Source: Chara braunii (Eukaryota > Streptophyta > Charophyceae > Charales > Characeae). Taken from it: DNA of 36,727 nt. Below the pieces are notes generated by a model that ran no database searches, was not told the DNA's origin, and was given only the letters and a program-made list of their open reading frames with translations. Where the stretch lies: NCBI GenBank assembly GCA_003427395.1, contig BFEA01000158.1:1763230-1799956 (forward strand), given 5' to 3'. Within the stretch, counting starts at the first letter, position 1, and each line of letters opens with the position of its first letter. The position numbers and the translations under genes were made by a program. Below are positions 10,301-20,385 of this stretch, one piece after another.

Positions 10301-10420
10301 GCACCACTGTGCTCAGCCTATCAGGTACATTCTCCACCTCACCCTTCCAATACCATTTACCCACTATCTTTCTCTGCCTCAATCTGATGCGGAACGGGTG
10401 AGCCACATGTCCATCCCTCC
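10301..10420. repeat. Fragment of a third repeat unit (U3)
   Basis: The block GAGCACCACTGTGCTCAGCC and the following bases to CCACCTC match the start of U2 at 5966. Further on, CTGATGCGGAA matches 6198. The intervening sequence is shortened, so this is a deleted copy of the unit's left end. Confidence 0.65.
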
Positions 10421-10590
10421 GCCATAGCTTCTTTCCCCGTCGCCTGCGCCATCTTCAACTTGCATTCGCATGTACCTTGTGCAGAACCCCGTCCAAGTTT
10501 ATTCGTTTCTTTTCTGGTTCCTACTCAGCCTTGCTGCCGAGCTGCGCTCTGACACAGACACCACTGAGTGCTCCCGTTGAATGATCCAAA

Positions 10591-10845
10591 CAACAGGCCA
10601 TTGGTCATGGAAGTAGAAATCCACTAAAGAATGTGTAACAACTCACCCGCCGCATCTATCAGCTTCGACCACCAACGACACTGCAGCGCAGCGAGTAGGA
10701 TGACGCAGGCCCACTGCTGAGTCTGCAACATGGGCCTGGGTAAGGTGAGTCCCGGTGCAATTCTTGGTGGTAGTAACAAAATTCTTAAATGGGAACTCTT
10801 TAAGGGTTGAAACAGGGCAGGTTCTGCGAGAACAGCCGCTGAAGC
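10591..10845 (+). pseudogene. Degenerate large-subunit rRNA fragment A
   Basis: The order of blocks follows the conserved eukaryotic 25S/28S rRNA. GGTCATGGAAGTAGAAATCC is followed by GTGTAACAACTCACCCGCC, then GAGTAGGATGACGC, then TCTTGGTGGTAGTAAC, then TAAATGGGAACTCTTTAAGG. Real rRNA has the same blocks with a few different bases. Scattered substitutions and small deletions rule out a functional gene. The sequence after it (10853-10915) matches the sequence after fragment B, so the rRNA piece belongs to a dispersed repeat. Confidence 0.75.
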
Positions 10846-10970
10846 AAAAAACCGTTGCAGACTTCCACCTGATGCCCCCTGTGCCCAGGCTCAGTTCCCC
10901 GCCTATCTGCCCCGAAAGTGGTTGGTACTAAGCGGGCAACCTCCTCTCAGTTGTCGAGGTTGCTCCTACG

Positions 10971-11456
10971 CTGCAGCGAGTGGGAGGACGCTGGGCCTAC
11001 GACAACGCCAGCGGCTTGTGCCAGCAGTTTGTGCCTAGGTGAGGCGGTTCCTGACACAGATATTGATGGTATTAGCAATTATTCAAATGAGAACTTCGGG
11101 GCGAAGTAAAGACATGTCCCATAGGAACAACTGTCGGGACAGCCCTACCGCACAACCAAAGTTGCGGCAGCCTCCCATCTGTGCCCTCGCCCAGGCATTG
11201 TTCACCGTTTCCCCGGCCCCAATGGGCAAACTCACTCTCAAACCTCTTACAGCAAATAGCAGAGGGGGGGGCGGATGGTGCATTCACGACAACCCCCGCC
11301 ACTCAGCTTTCTCCCCCGCCGTGAACCAACCCAAAGGGCGCTCACCCAAGGTCCTCGACTGCCTTGTCGGCCACCCGTGGGGGGTTTCAATCATTCCCCG
11401 TTGTAGAGAAATCCCGCCAGCATCCCGAACATGCAGAAAATTTATGACGAGCCCGC

Positions 11457-11490
<34 letters not shown>

Positions 11491-11660
11491 GTTCAAGGCC
11501 CTCGACTGCAGCGACGACCACCTGTATCCGACGACATAGCAAATGAGTAAGGCCTGTCGGTCCTGACGCCGGTCTCGAGGCCGATCTCTGAGTCAAAGGC
11601 ACGAAAAAAAAATAGGAATAATAATAATAATAATAAAGATACTACTGCATAAAAAGCGAA
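10971..11660 (+). repeat. rRNA-derived dispersed repeat, copy B
   Basis: The head (10971-11137) is large-subunit rRNA-like: GCAGCGAGTGGGAGGACGC is followed by GATGGTATTAGCAATTATTC and AAATGAGAACTTCGG. The body continues with CCTCCCATCTGTGCCC and GGCGGATGGTGCA, both shared with 26305-26400. It ends near 11530-11660 with ATAGCAAATGAGTAAGGCC and an A-rich, (TAA)n tail, also shared with copy C. An A run at 11458-11485 interrupts it. The frames at 11039-11539 are by-products. Confidence 0.7.
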
Positions 11661-11671
11661 GGAACACAAAA

Positions 11672-11860
11672 ATTAAATGGACGAGGGGTCGCGCGTCCCG
11701 CTGGCGTACAACGTTGCGCACACCCAGGCCGCACAAGGTTGCATCCCGCCGTGGGCGCACCTCACACGCCGCTCATCTGGGCAGGCCATACCGGTATGAC
11801 TTGCGAGAAGCACGCCAAATACCCTTGTAAGGGTATTTGGTACGACACCTCGTTGCTCCA
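11672..11860. repeat. Palindrome-bearing dispersed repeat, copy 1
   Basis: It aligns with 26940-27165. Both have GGACGA(G/A)GGG near the start, CACCCAGGC or TACCCAGGC, and TTGCATCCCGCCGT or TTGCACCTCGCCGT. Both then have GACTTGC followed by the palindrome and GGTACGACA. No coding function is apparent. The minus-strand frames over both copies share CAAWVCA, which only reflects the repeat. Confidence 0.65.
11815..11840. repeat. 26-bp perfect palindrome
   Basis: Arms CCAAATACCCTT and AAGGGTATTTGG flank a 2-base centre GT. The identical palindrome is at 27127-27152, a 16-base core of it at 27237-27252, and a diverged form at 30814-30840. Confidence 0.9.
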
Positions 11861-12608
11861 ATCGACGAATTAACGGCTTACGAGCCAGTAAGCGGTTTGT
11901 ATCTCCCGGCCTGCCTATAGCCACGCCGATCAACACAATGGGCAGCATGTTAGAGATGAGCAGACCAAAATGAATCTTTCACAAAATCGTGTGAATATAC
12001 GCTACTTCTCAACCGTTTTTTCTTAGACAAATAGACGGAGGTCGTTCCTATTGATCTGATAGTCAAAATCAGAATGAACCTTCCAAAACGACTGGGTTGG
12101 GTTCATTCTCTTCCTGCAATCCCTTCTCCCACTCGATTCCTTAGTTCATACTACACAACTCCTCTTATGTTCCACCACCCTTTCCTCTTTCTCGCTTCCC
12201 TCTCTCCCTCTTGGTTGTACGCCTGTTCTTAGCATACAGACATATATGGTCGATAATACGGCCTGGTTCATCCGAGACAGGCGTGCGCGAGCGGGAGTGA
12301 TAGGTTGAAAGAGACGGATCAGCGGTACAACATGCCGAATCTCCACGACGATGACTGCTTTCGTTGGGGTCGTGATGACGAGCAGAACTCGGATCCTGTA
12401 CTCAGTCTTCAGACAACAACACGACTTTCTGTGCAATGTGTAGATGAACCCTCCGCTAAAATACGAAAATATACATTCCCGTTGCACAACTACTCCATGA
12501 GGCGCAACTTTTAATCTTGGCAGCGCCAAATTCACTCCTTCATCGAGGAATCCGACCATACCATCGAGCTCGCAATTTTCGAGAACCCCCATTCTGCCTT
12601 TTAGTTTG

Positions 12609-12630
12609 CTCGATTCCGTGCGGGATCGAG
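12609..12630. other. Hairpin, 9-bp stem
   Basis: CTCGATTCC pairs with GGGATCGAG (one T-G wobble) around GTGC. It is 177 bases upstream of the next hairpin. Confidence 0.6.
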
Positions 12631-12785
12631 TAAGTTCTCCGTTTTTCAAATCCCGCCATATTTGCTTCCTGATAACTCCGCGCAGTCCATTTTCCTGCTA
12701 GCTTCTAATCTACCAACCTATCGTCAAAACCAACACTACCACTGGATTCATCACCCTTTGAAACCTCCGAAATGATTTCTCCCGC

Positions 12786-12809
12786 GCTCGTTTTCATCAG
12801 GAAACGAGC
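12786..12809. other. Hairpin, 8-bp stem, loop TCATCAGG
   Basis: GCTCGTTT pairs perfectly with AAACGAGC. The loop resembles that of the hairpin 176 bases downstream (TCATTAAG), although the stems are unrelated. Confidence 0.7.
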
Positions 12810-12961
12810 AAGATCTTCATCTTCCTACACGACCATATCCACCTTCACGAAGGTCCCGCGCACGACTTTTTCTTACTGACTTTCTTTTTACTAATCCTTC
12901 AGCAAAACTACTCTCGCCATTCATCTCGCCCTACCTCATAACCCCGAATTCGACTCTTTCC

Positions 12962-12989
12962 CCGCCCGATTTCATTAAGAATCGGGCGG
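12962..12989. other. Hairpin, 10-bp stem, loop TCATTAAG
   Basis: CCGCCCGATT pairs perfectly with AATCGGGCGG and is followed by TTTTT. It looks like a bacterial intrinsic terminator, but the eukaryotic setting makes that reading unlikely. Confidence 0.7.
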
Positions 12990-13504
12990 TTTTTGCATTT
13001 TTCGGTCCCTCCTGCCTACGCTCGTTTCTGCCATAGCTAGCTCCTTCTCTACATGCACCCTGCGCATTAGCCCGTCCGGGCTCATTCCAGCGTTCACCTT
13101 TTCCCCTGCTGCCCGTCGCCTACCCTCTGCGTTGAACAATGCGCTATCCCAGATACCGCAGAGTGATACCGACAGTGGGTCGGTGGTTATGGAGGTTGAA
13201 TCTGCGAAGGCGTATGTAACAAGTCCCCGCCAGCCTTCCGTTGTAGCGCACGGTCTGTCCCGCCCAGCAGCACCAACTCCCTTGAGGAAACTTCTGAGGG
13301 ATCCCGCTAGTACAGGGTCCGATTAGCCTTTCGCTCTTATACCCAATCCGACGAACGATTCGTTCATTAATAACGGTGCTAGTCTTTGCCATAGCACCCC
13401 TGGGCCCAATCTGCCTAGGCAAGTTCACCATCCTACGGCCTTAGCGGCATGCCCACCTAGAGACAGCCGATTGTGAAATCAAGGTCACGGGCCTGCGGCG
13501 GCCT

Positions 13505-13642
13505 GTAGCATGGCTCCAGGTGGAGCGGACCCCAATGTAGATCTTGGTAGTAATAGCTCACATTCACCGCGAGAACTTTAAGGCCCGATGTGGAGAAGGG
13601 CCCCGTATGGGAGCAACCGCTACAGGGACCTTGTAACGCCCA
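13505..13642 (+). pseudogene. Large-subunit rRNA fragment C, left half of a split repeat
   Basis: GATCTTGGTAGTAATAGC is followed by GCGAGAACTTTAAGGCCCGA and TGTGGAGAAGGGCCCCG. This closely follows conserved large-subunit rRNA and is better preserved than copies A and B at that point. The repeat is cut here by the retrotransposon and resumes at 26303. Confidence 0.75.
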
Positions 13643-13929
13643 ACCTCACGCCCAGCGCGACTTCCTGTTTCGGAGTGTTAGTGGGCCTGGAAGTGCAAAA
13701 AAGGGTGTGCGAAAGATTTTTGGAAAGTAAGGGTGGAGTTCCAGGTCGGGACTGGAATCTCCTGTGTCAAGTTTCAGGGGTAGAAGTGCAAGTGGTTCCT
13801 CTAGCTCAGTGTTGGGGTGGGCGTCGTTCCTGCGGCCGGGGCCGGGAAAGAGTCGTGTGTACGAACGGGGTGTTGTGGGCATCGCTGTGGGAATGCTCGT
13901 ACCTCTGTCGCCCGACGTAGAACTCAGAG

Positions 13930-14223
13930 TCAGAGTCTGATGAGAAGGACGAGCAGGGTTCTCGTCATTCTCTCCGGGGAGGAGTCTGACGCGTGGCCTC
14001 CGTCTGTTCGTACTCGTTGGGCTGCTGGCACTGTGGGCACGGAGGCCGGGGCCAGAATCGGGATATGGAGTCCCAGGGGGGTAACTAGCAATCGGTGATA
14101 CGAGAGGACGATGTAATGGGGAGGGAAATTAGTCGTGATAGCGACGAAGCCTGGGGCGATAAAGTATTGCTGGTGTCTACGGTCGGGATACTCAGGAATT
14201 CGGGAGTCCCGGTTGATTGCCAA
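13930..14223 (-). pseudogene. LTR-encoded protein frame, 3' LTR copy (partial)
   Basis: This 97-codon frame reads MAINRDSRIPEYPD and then GFVAITTNFPPHYIVL, the same protein segment as in the 5' LTR. Relative to the other copy it has a single-base difference near 14004 that changes the downstream frame. It lacks that copy's frameshift near 14085. The insertion at 14429 removes its N-terminal context. Function is unknown. Confidence 0.55.
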
Positions 14224-15079
14224 CTGGAAATCGCCCCTACACAGTCGCTCGTGTTTAGTTTAGCAGGGGTAATCAAGGTTCCGCAAGTTTTGCTGCCGTC
14301 TGATCCGTTGCTGTCGTTCGTCGGATCTGTTCCCTTTCCCAATATGTCCTGTACTCGGGATCTCTCAGGCTTTCGCGGTCGAAAATCCAAAAAGGAGTTT
14401 CGATCGCCATATCCGGATCAACGGGACTCACTCACACACATCATTCCTACGTGGCGGGACCGTAACTAGCGCCTGCATGCGTGCGTGTAGATGGCAAATC
14501 CGTTGATAGATTGCTGTCTTCCACGAGCGTACGCACTGACCAACTAGTTAAGTCCTAAGTTGCTCGTCCTAATGGCGGAGCAATCTATTGGCACACTGGT
14601 CTGGTTATGCATGCAACCCCTTTCCCAGAACGGCCCCTCTTTGGTTATACTTTTATGCATCAGAGGAAAGGGCCATCCAACATTCCAAGAGCAGACATGC
14701 ATTTCCAGTAATTCCCGTAATCTCTTACACAGGTCGAACGCAAGTGATTGGGTTAATCCCGCGCAGTGAGCGCACCGACCAGACCTGAGAGAACTCAGAC
14801 TCGTAGATCGATACATGCACTGCAACGCCGAATGTTGAAAACGCGACGAAGTTGAAACCACGCTAATCTACTGAACAAAACAAAATGGAAAAGCAAAGAC
14901 GACTTGCAAGAAAGAATGCGAGATCGTTCGTCACCATATATACATACATGCATTCCAACAAGGAGATCTGAGAAGATTCACACAGGAAATCTGAAAAGTG
15001 CCGCAACAAAATTGACCAATGTTGGAATCAAAATTTATATAGAAGGGAGGGAGGAAAAGACACGGTTCCACCATATCCC

Positions 15080-15082
<3 letters not shown>

Positions 15083-15134
<52 letters not shown>
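15083..15134. repeat. (CT)n microsatellite at gap edge
   Basis: A CT run of about 52 bases directly abuts the N gap and probably caused the assembly to stop. Confidence 0.95.
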
Positions 15135-15391
15135 NNNNNNNNNNNNNNNNNNNNNNNNNNNNNNNNNNNNNNNNNNNNNNNNNNNNNNNNNNNNNNNNNN
15201 NNNNNNNNNNNNNNNNNNNNNNNNNNNNNNNNNNNNNNNNNNNNNNNNNNNNNNNNNNNNNNNNNNNNNNNNNNNNNNNNNNNNNNNNNNNNNNNNNNNN
15301 NNNNNNNNNNNNNNNNNNNNNNNNNNNNNNNNNNNNNNNNNNNNNNNNNNNNNNNNNNNNNNNNNNNNNNNNNNNNNNNNNNNNNNNNNNN
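15135..15391. other. Assembly gap (257 N)
   Basis: The bases are unknown. Frames drawn across the gap have no meaning. A single further N is at 17990. Confidence 1.
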
Positions 15392-16531
15392 CCTGAGCGT
15401 GCAAGCCAGGTTCGCCCACGTGCCACAGTCCCTCGCGGCCACGCGTCAACCCCGCACACTCAGCACCAGCTCGTCAGATCGCCCAACTCTCTACTCACCG
15501 TCTTTCCGCACGTTAGCCGATCCTCTCGACCGCTAACTCCCAGGTAGATAGAGAAAATCAATCGCGCTTGCATAATTTATAGCTTGATCATCAGCGCGCA
15601 ATAGTCGGGATTGTCAGAGGAACATGAAAGAAGGGAGAAAGGAAGTGCCTACGAGTGCATGACTCGGCCGTGGCGTGGGGGACATAGCCTCATTCCACGC
15701 TTCGATCCAACCATGCAACGATCCGGCCAATGAGACAGGATGTAGAGTGCGCATGCAGTGACGCGGGAAGGGAATTTCAAGAACGGAGAAGATTACAGTT
15801 ACACTTGTGTAGCGGGGAAGGAGCAAGAAGAGATTACAGTTGAGATTAGAATTTAGGCTCGGCGGGAATTGAGCGCAGGTCCCTGTGCAGCAAAGCGCGC
15901 ACGTAGGCAAGAGGCGATGTGCAGTTACGGGCAAAAATTCTGGCGCACCCAATTTCCTGATCTAATTAAAGTCCTAATTACAAAAAGAAATTTCGAGAGC
16001 CCGCATGGGCTCGTTCTAAATTCAAAAAAAATTCTGAAGGAATTACCCATGCGATTATCGTGCCAAAAAGACGGACGCCTTAATATTTGAAAAGAAAAGA
16101 AAAGAAAAGAAAAGAGAAAAAAACCATAGTCGAAGTTGTTCCCCCCCCCCCCCCGCGCTTGCTAAGGCGCGGGCCTACTATCCCAAGGTCAATAAACGCC
16201 ACTTTCTCCTTCCTGAAGGACCAACGAGAAAACTTCGAAAAATCAAGAAGGAGGGACTACCATGCAATTTATCCCTGATCCCTCTGCGTACCCCCAATCC
16301 CGGTTGCGTGGAAGATGGTGCCTTACAGAAAGTAGTTCGTCACATATGTGACGCCCAGGGGGTTCCATCCTGTGCAAACTACCGCTTGCACCCACATCTC
16401 TCCCAAGCTCGAGGAAGAAAGAAGAAGGAAGGAAGAAAGAATTACAATTCCGCCAATATTACGCATGTCGTTACCGTAGGATAAGAGTGTGGAAGTCATC
16501 CTGTCGACACGTCATTCGAGCCGTCCTCGTC

Positions 16532-17921
16532 TCAAGGGTGGGGGGGTCGGAAGATGGCGGGGATAGGCGGGGGAGGATCATTCGGGAGAGGCGGTAAGAA
16601 ATCCGTCGTCCCCATCACCGTTTTAGGGAGCTCCTAGTACATGACGATGAGATGGATGCGGGGGAAGCGATTTCCGCCTTCGGGGAGGGAAGTAAGATAA
16701 TCGGGATAGAGGGTTGAGAAGGTGCGAAACAACGCCGCGCGGAACTGCTCATGATCTGCACACACGAGGATATTAGTTCCCGTGATGATGCAGTAGACTT
16801 CAATGACGTCCTGGTCTCGCCACGCGGCGCTGAACTGAAGGACGTTGAGATAGAAGGAAGAAGAGACACATTGGGCGGCGGGGTGCGGGTATACTTCGGC
16901 AACGAGGCGGGTGGCGTAGAATTGGTGGAAGGTCGAAGAAGGAAAAGGATTAGAGGGGAAGGAGCGCGGAGTATTGATCTGTTGGAATGTGATGTAATCA
17001 AGGGGACGGCGGGATAGGGAACGGGGACGTAACCCGATGTCCCCCATTGCCACGAGCTCGAACTGAGGGACGGGGGGAAGGGGAGGGGGAGCGGGATCGC
17101 CTGCGTGTCGCCGTGCCAGAAGTCTCTGCATGAGGGTGCTCATCTTCCCTGGCTGGCGGCTCGGGATCTTTAGTCGGGTCGTCCGGAAAAGGCAGATCAA
17201 CTCCCACCGACTGCTCCAATGACCGCTTTTCTTCCGCGATGGCCGCCCTGCGCCGCTCTGCCTCCGGATCCTCTTCCTGGGCTTCCGCCTGATCCGCTTC
17301 CTCTTCTCCGGCCGCTTCTTCAAGTTCTTCAGCCTCCTCCCGCTCTTCTTCTTCTTCTTCTTCTTCTTCTTCACTCACCACCCCCACCTCATGCTCACTA
17401 TGCTCACTATAATCCTCGTCCTCTTCGGAGGTCTCTTCCTTGTTTTCTCTGGAGGTCTCTTCCTCGTCTTCTTCCTCTTCCTCCTCCTCTTCTCCTCCGC
17501 TCACCGAGTTGAAGAGAGCGTCCGCAATGGTCCCGGGATCTAGGTAGTTGTGTGATGGGTAACAAACGTTATCATCATCGCCTTCCAGGCATGCTGACCA
17601 TTACAGATACGGTACTAGGCTGCTCGAGAGGATGTGTGGTACTGGATTTTTGTCGGAGTGCGAGATGACGTCAAGCGGAAGGTCGTCTAGCAGCTCGGTC
17701 TGGAGGATCAGCAGCTCACTTACGATTGTCCATCGATGGTCCGGCTCGACTGATCCGAAGATGAATCCTAGAAAATCCCCCTCTGTGTCCGTCTTCCAAG
17801 CTTGAATGAGTAGCAGCTCGACGTCCTCACTAACTGCGGGCTGGTCACCGTCCTTCCACCACGTTAGATCGATATCGACTAAGCACAGCGAAAGAGTCGC
17901 ATACGTTTGCCACCACCTTAG
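16532..17921 (-). pseudogene. X2: extra retrotransposon frame after integrase, acidic protein
   Basis: This frame lies between integrase and the 3' LTR. It is open for 106 codons from 17921, with protein-like composition (for example LTWWKDGDQP and LLLIQAWKTD). A TAA follows at 17601-17603. The same frame then continues into a strongly acidic stretch (about 17330-17500, Glu runs) and an SR/SP-rich part, and closes at 16998. A second frame, open through 16634-17130, carries a hydrophobic, folded-looking domain containing FELVAMGDIGLRPR and VLQFSAAWRDQDVIEVYCI. It passes a TAG at 16634-16636 and ends at 16532. A frameshift near 17130 is therefore likely. No start codon is evident. I recognise no family. 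It occupies the position of env-like or additional ORFs in other Ty3/Gypsy elements. Confidence 0.5.
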
Positions 17922-18049
17922 TCACTACTCCGGCTTGATCCTAGGAAGCATAAGCGGGCACACATAGAAAGAGAGGCGGGGATGGAGTGNGGACTGCCAG
18001 AAGAGAGGAAAATTAGAGGGGAGGCTGAAAGTAGAGAATCTGGAGCGGT

Positions 18050-18520
18050 TCATTGGGGGCGCGGGAAGGGGACAAGCTCGGGGATGAGCACCGTTGGTGC
18101 ATGCCGAGAGAGGCGAATGCCATCTATGTCAATACTGTCGGTATTGACGATGTTCTCCCCCCGCTGCGCAAGCATCTGACTCTACACCCTCGACAATTGC
18201 GCTCCCCAATCTCACAACGAGTCAAGAATGGTCGTATGCGTCTTGTGGTCGAGCGGAGTAAGATCCCCGCTGAAGATGACAACTGCCGAGATGTGAGGAG
18301 TCCCTGGCACCGAGAGCCGACAGTAAGCCAAGGCTTCGGCCAGCACGTGTGACCTGCTGTTGGGGATCGCAAATCGAAATTCTGCCGCCGTACTGAAGAA
18401 CTGGGCGAAGCGGAGAGTGTCCGGGCTGATGCGCGGATGATACACTTGCCGAATTGACGAGATATGCCCACTTGGCGCCAACATGCGTTCACTGAGTACC
18501 TGCTCCATGGAGAAACTCAT
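18050..18520 (-). pseudogene. X1: extra frame overlapping the integrase stop
   Basis: The start ATG (18520-18518) overlaps the stop TGA of the integrase frame as ATGA. This arrangement is seen where translation re-initiates. About 156 codons follow: MSFSMEQVLSERML, then FAQFFSTAAEFRFAIP, then ISAVVIFSGDL. The frame is interrupted by TGA at 18212-18214 and TAG at 18182-18184, continues with QRGENIVNTDSIDIDGIRL, and closes with TGA at 18050-18052. The composition is protein-like on both sides of the stops, so they look like later damage. No family is recognised and no transmembrane segment is obvious. Confidence 0.5.
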
Positions 18521-19131
18521 GGCGAAGAGGAGGGAGAAGATGAACGAGTAGAAGAAAGAGAATAAGGCTCGTCACGGTCCCACTCAGACTCCGAAATAGA
18601 CCCAGCTGGAGAAGGAGGGGAAGAAGTCGCGAGATGGCAGAGGTAGGACACGTGGCGGACGATAGGCCTAGCCGACCGGCTGCCTGACGCCTCAGGAGCA
18701 AGCCGCATCGTGTTCACGCCATTAGGGCCGAGCTCGATCACTCTGAAGCATCTGTAGAATCGTGGCACTAGCTTACCCTGGCGAGCACATTTCCTCACTT
18801 GCACTAAGTCCCCCAGTTTATACTGGGGCCGAGGGCCTGCATTCCCATTTCGGGCCTCATAACTCTGGACCTGGCGTCCGTGGGCCAATTCAGTCATACG
18901 CTGTCTTTTCCAGGCTAGTCTAGGAAGGGCCCGTTCCATGAGGTCCAGATGGCGCTTGGCCTTGTCCTTGGCCGTCGCCCGCGTGGGACGTTTGTCCGGC
19001 GCCGATTCGTCATTTAGATTCGGTATCGAGACACAAGATAGGCTGTTGGTACGTAGCTGGAAAGGTGAAAGTCCGGTAGATTCATGCGGGGTCCCTCGGC
19101 GTATAGCTAAGATGTGATCTACGATATCAGG
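18517..19131 (-). pseudogene. Integrase C-terminal part
   Basis: It continues in the same frame after the TGA at 19132-19134. It contains the stretch after the catalytic core typical of Ty3/Gypsy integrases, then YKLGDLVQVRK and RFYRCFRVIELGPNGVNTMRL, which resembles the GPY/F module. It then has RPIVRHVSYLCHL and a Ser-rich tail (SSTRSSSPSSSP). There is no chromodomain. The tail's stop overlaps the X1 start. Confidence 0.8.
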
Positions 19132-19672
19132 TCACTGCCGCGTGTCCTTAGCTTCAATATTTCGTCGAAGTGCCGTTTTAATTACCCGGTTGGCATTTTC
19201 CACGAGGTCGTTCAATTGAGACATATGGGGAGCCGTATTACGAATAGACACCCTGTGTATGACCAGGTTCCTCATGACTTCTCCCCTGAATTCAGCTCCG
19301 TTGTCGATAAGGATTTTCTCGGTGTCCTGATGCATTCCGAGGAAACGGGTGACATACCACGCTATTTCTGTCGTCTGTCTTGTCCGACATGGGTAGGCCT
19401 CGATCCACTTTGAGAAGTGGTCGACAAACACCAAGAGAATTGAATATTCATAACTATTCGGTCCAGGGGGGATGATAATATCCGTCGTGTTCATGCTAAC
19501 CCTCTGAAATGGTCGTTGGACTACGGTGGGCACTATCGACCTAGGTGGCTGAATCGGTGCCTTGTCGGCCGCAAAGACGGGACAATTTTTAATAATATAT
19601 TTAACGTCGTCCCTAATGTTGGACCAATACCATTCATTCTTCTCGATGGCGAACTCGGTGATCCTGACCGCG

Positions 19673-20122
19673 AAATGGGCTGTTGTCTCTTCGTGGGCTG
19701 CTTTAACCCAGTCATACCTCATAAACGGGTGCGGAACTACCATCCATATTCCGCTCCCGTCTGTTTTCCGCTTTTCTAACCGTCCCTCATTCCACCTATA
19801 ATCCCGCGCCCTTTCATTGGCCCGTCTTCGATCGTCCTTGGAGAATTCTCGAAGAGGGTTCCCTACGACGGTTGCTATCAAAGCGACATCTGTCCACAAA
19901 TGGGCTGTTGTCTCTTCGTGGGCTGCTTTAACCCAGTCATACCTCATAAACGGGTGCGGAACTACCATCCATATTCCGCTCCCGTCTGTTTTTCGCTTTT
20001 CTAACCGTCCCTCATTCCACCTATAATCCCGCGCCTTTTCATTGGCCCGTCTTCGATCGTCCTTGGAGAATTCTCGAAGAGGGTTCCCTACGACGGTTGC
20101 TATCAAAGCGACATCTGTCCAC
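19673..20122 (-). repeat. 225-bp in-frame tandem duplication in integrase
   Basis: 19673-19897 and 19898-20122 differ at only about two positions. They repeat 75 codons covering the start of the integrase zinc domain (to HEETTAH). The length keeps the reading frame. The near identity means the duplication is much younger than the LTR divergence, or is an assembly error. Confidence 0.9.
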
Positions 20123-20208
20123 ACCTCTGCCCGTCTATACTGTAAGATCTTTTCCAATCCTTTCGACGTCGCTTCTAGGAATCGAGCCTCCGTCGGAATC
20201 TTATCAGT

Positions 20209-20385
20209 ACGGCACAGATGGCAGAGCCACCGTTTCTGTGGATTCCTATATTGGATGCATGATCCATGGGCCCTGACTACGCACGTGGCACACTCTACCC
20301 ACTCGATGTACCCTTCATGTTTCGGCTTAACCGAAACGGAGTGGATGCGCGAGATAGACTCACAGAGAAAACAAAAATGATCGGG
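20209..20385 (-). other. PHD finger domain in pol
   Basis: Residues C116, C119, C143, C146, H151, C154, C166 and C169 of the frame give C-x2-C-x23-C-x2-C-x4-H-x2-C-x11-C-x2-C, the Cys4-His-Cys3 pattern of PHD fingers. W140, three residues before the third Cys, sits where many PHD fingers have an aromatic-cage Trp. RWLCHLCR matches the usual W-x-C-x2-C ending. PHD fingers often read the methylation state of histone H3 tails. A role in choosing integration sites is an inference. Confidence 0.85.

Larger units (their letters stand above)
11950..13500. other. Unassigned, pyrimidine-rich DNA with three hairpins
   Basis: No gene can be supported. The minus-strand frame 12146-12649 (167 codons) has ordinary composition but no recognisable domain. 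Three strong hairpins occur at nearly even spacing: 12609-12630, 12786-12809 and 12962-12989. The rest is C/T-rich without clear repeats. Confidence 0.4.
14429..15580. mobile_element. Insertion of unknown type within the 3' LTR
   Basis: The sequence has no counterpart in the 5' LTR. There the bases ending GGGACT (as at 14428) are joined directly to AGCTTGATCA (as at 15581). I find no target-site duplication or terminal inverted repeat. The insert contains a (CT)n run and the N gap, and no recognisable coding region. A deletion from the 5' LTR is the alternative, but an insertion fits the compact joined form better. Confidence 0.6.
13648..16344 (-). repeat. 3' LTR, interrupted by a 1.15-kb insertion
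   Basis: 13648-14428 and 15581-16344 together align along their whole length with the 5' LTR at 24759-26302. On the minus strand the LTR starts TGTGACGAACTAC. The other end (GGGCGT before GAGGT) does not show the usual CA. Because the 5' LTR is also followed by GAGGT, that boundary is uncertain by about five bases. Confidence 0.85.

Noticed and set aside
12146-12649. 167-codon minus-strand gene
   Set aside because: It has no domain, no codon evidence and no conserved relative within the window.
12962-12994. Intrinsic (Rho-independent) terminator
   Set aside because: The stem and T run look right, but the window is eukaryotic nuclear DNA with no bacterial gene upstream.
13938-13965. Hammerhead ribozyme suggested by CTGATGAG in the LTR
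   Set aside because: The required GAAA after stem II and the cleavage-site helix are missing in both LTR copies.
16341-16440. Polypurine tract next to the 3' LTR
   Set aside because: The purine-rich run (about 16410-16440) is on the plus strand and not adjacent to the LTR, the wrong strand for this element.
16634-17374. Single 246-codon protein beginning with a Lys run
   Set aside because: The Lys-rich start is the acidic Glu stretch read in a shifted frame; only the part after about 17130 looks like true coding sequence.
17220-17512. Pro/Leu-rich plus-strand protein opposite X2
   Set aside because: It is the complement of the Glu-rich coding stretch of X2.
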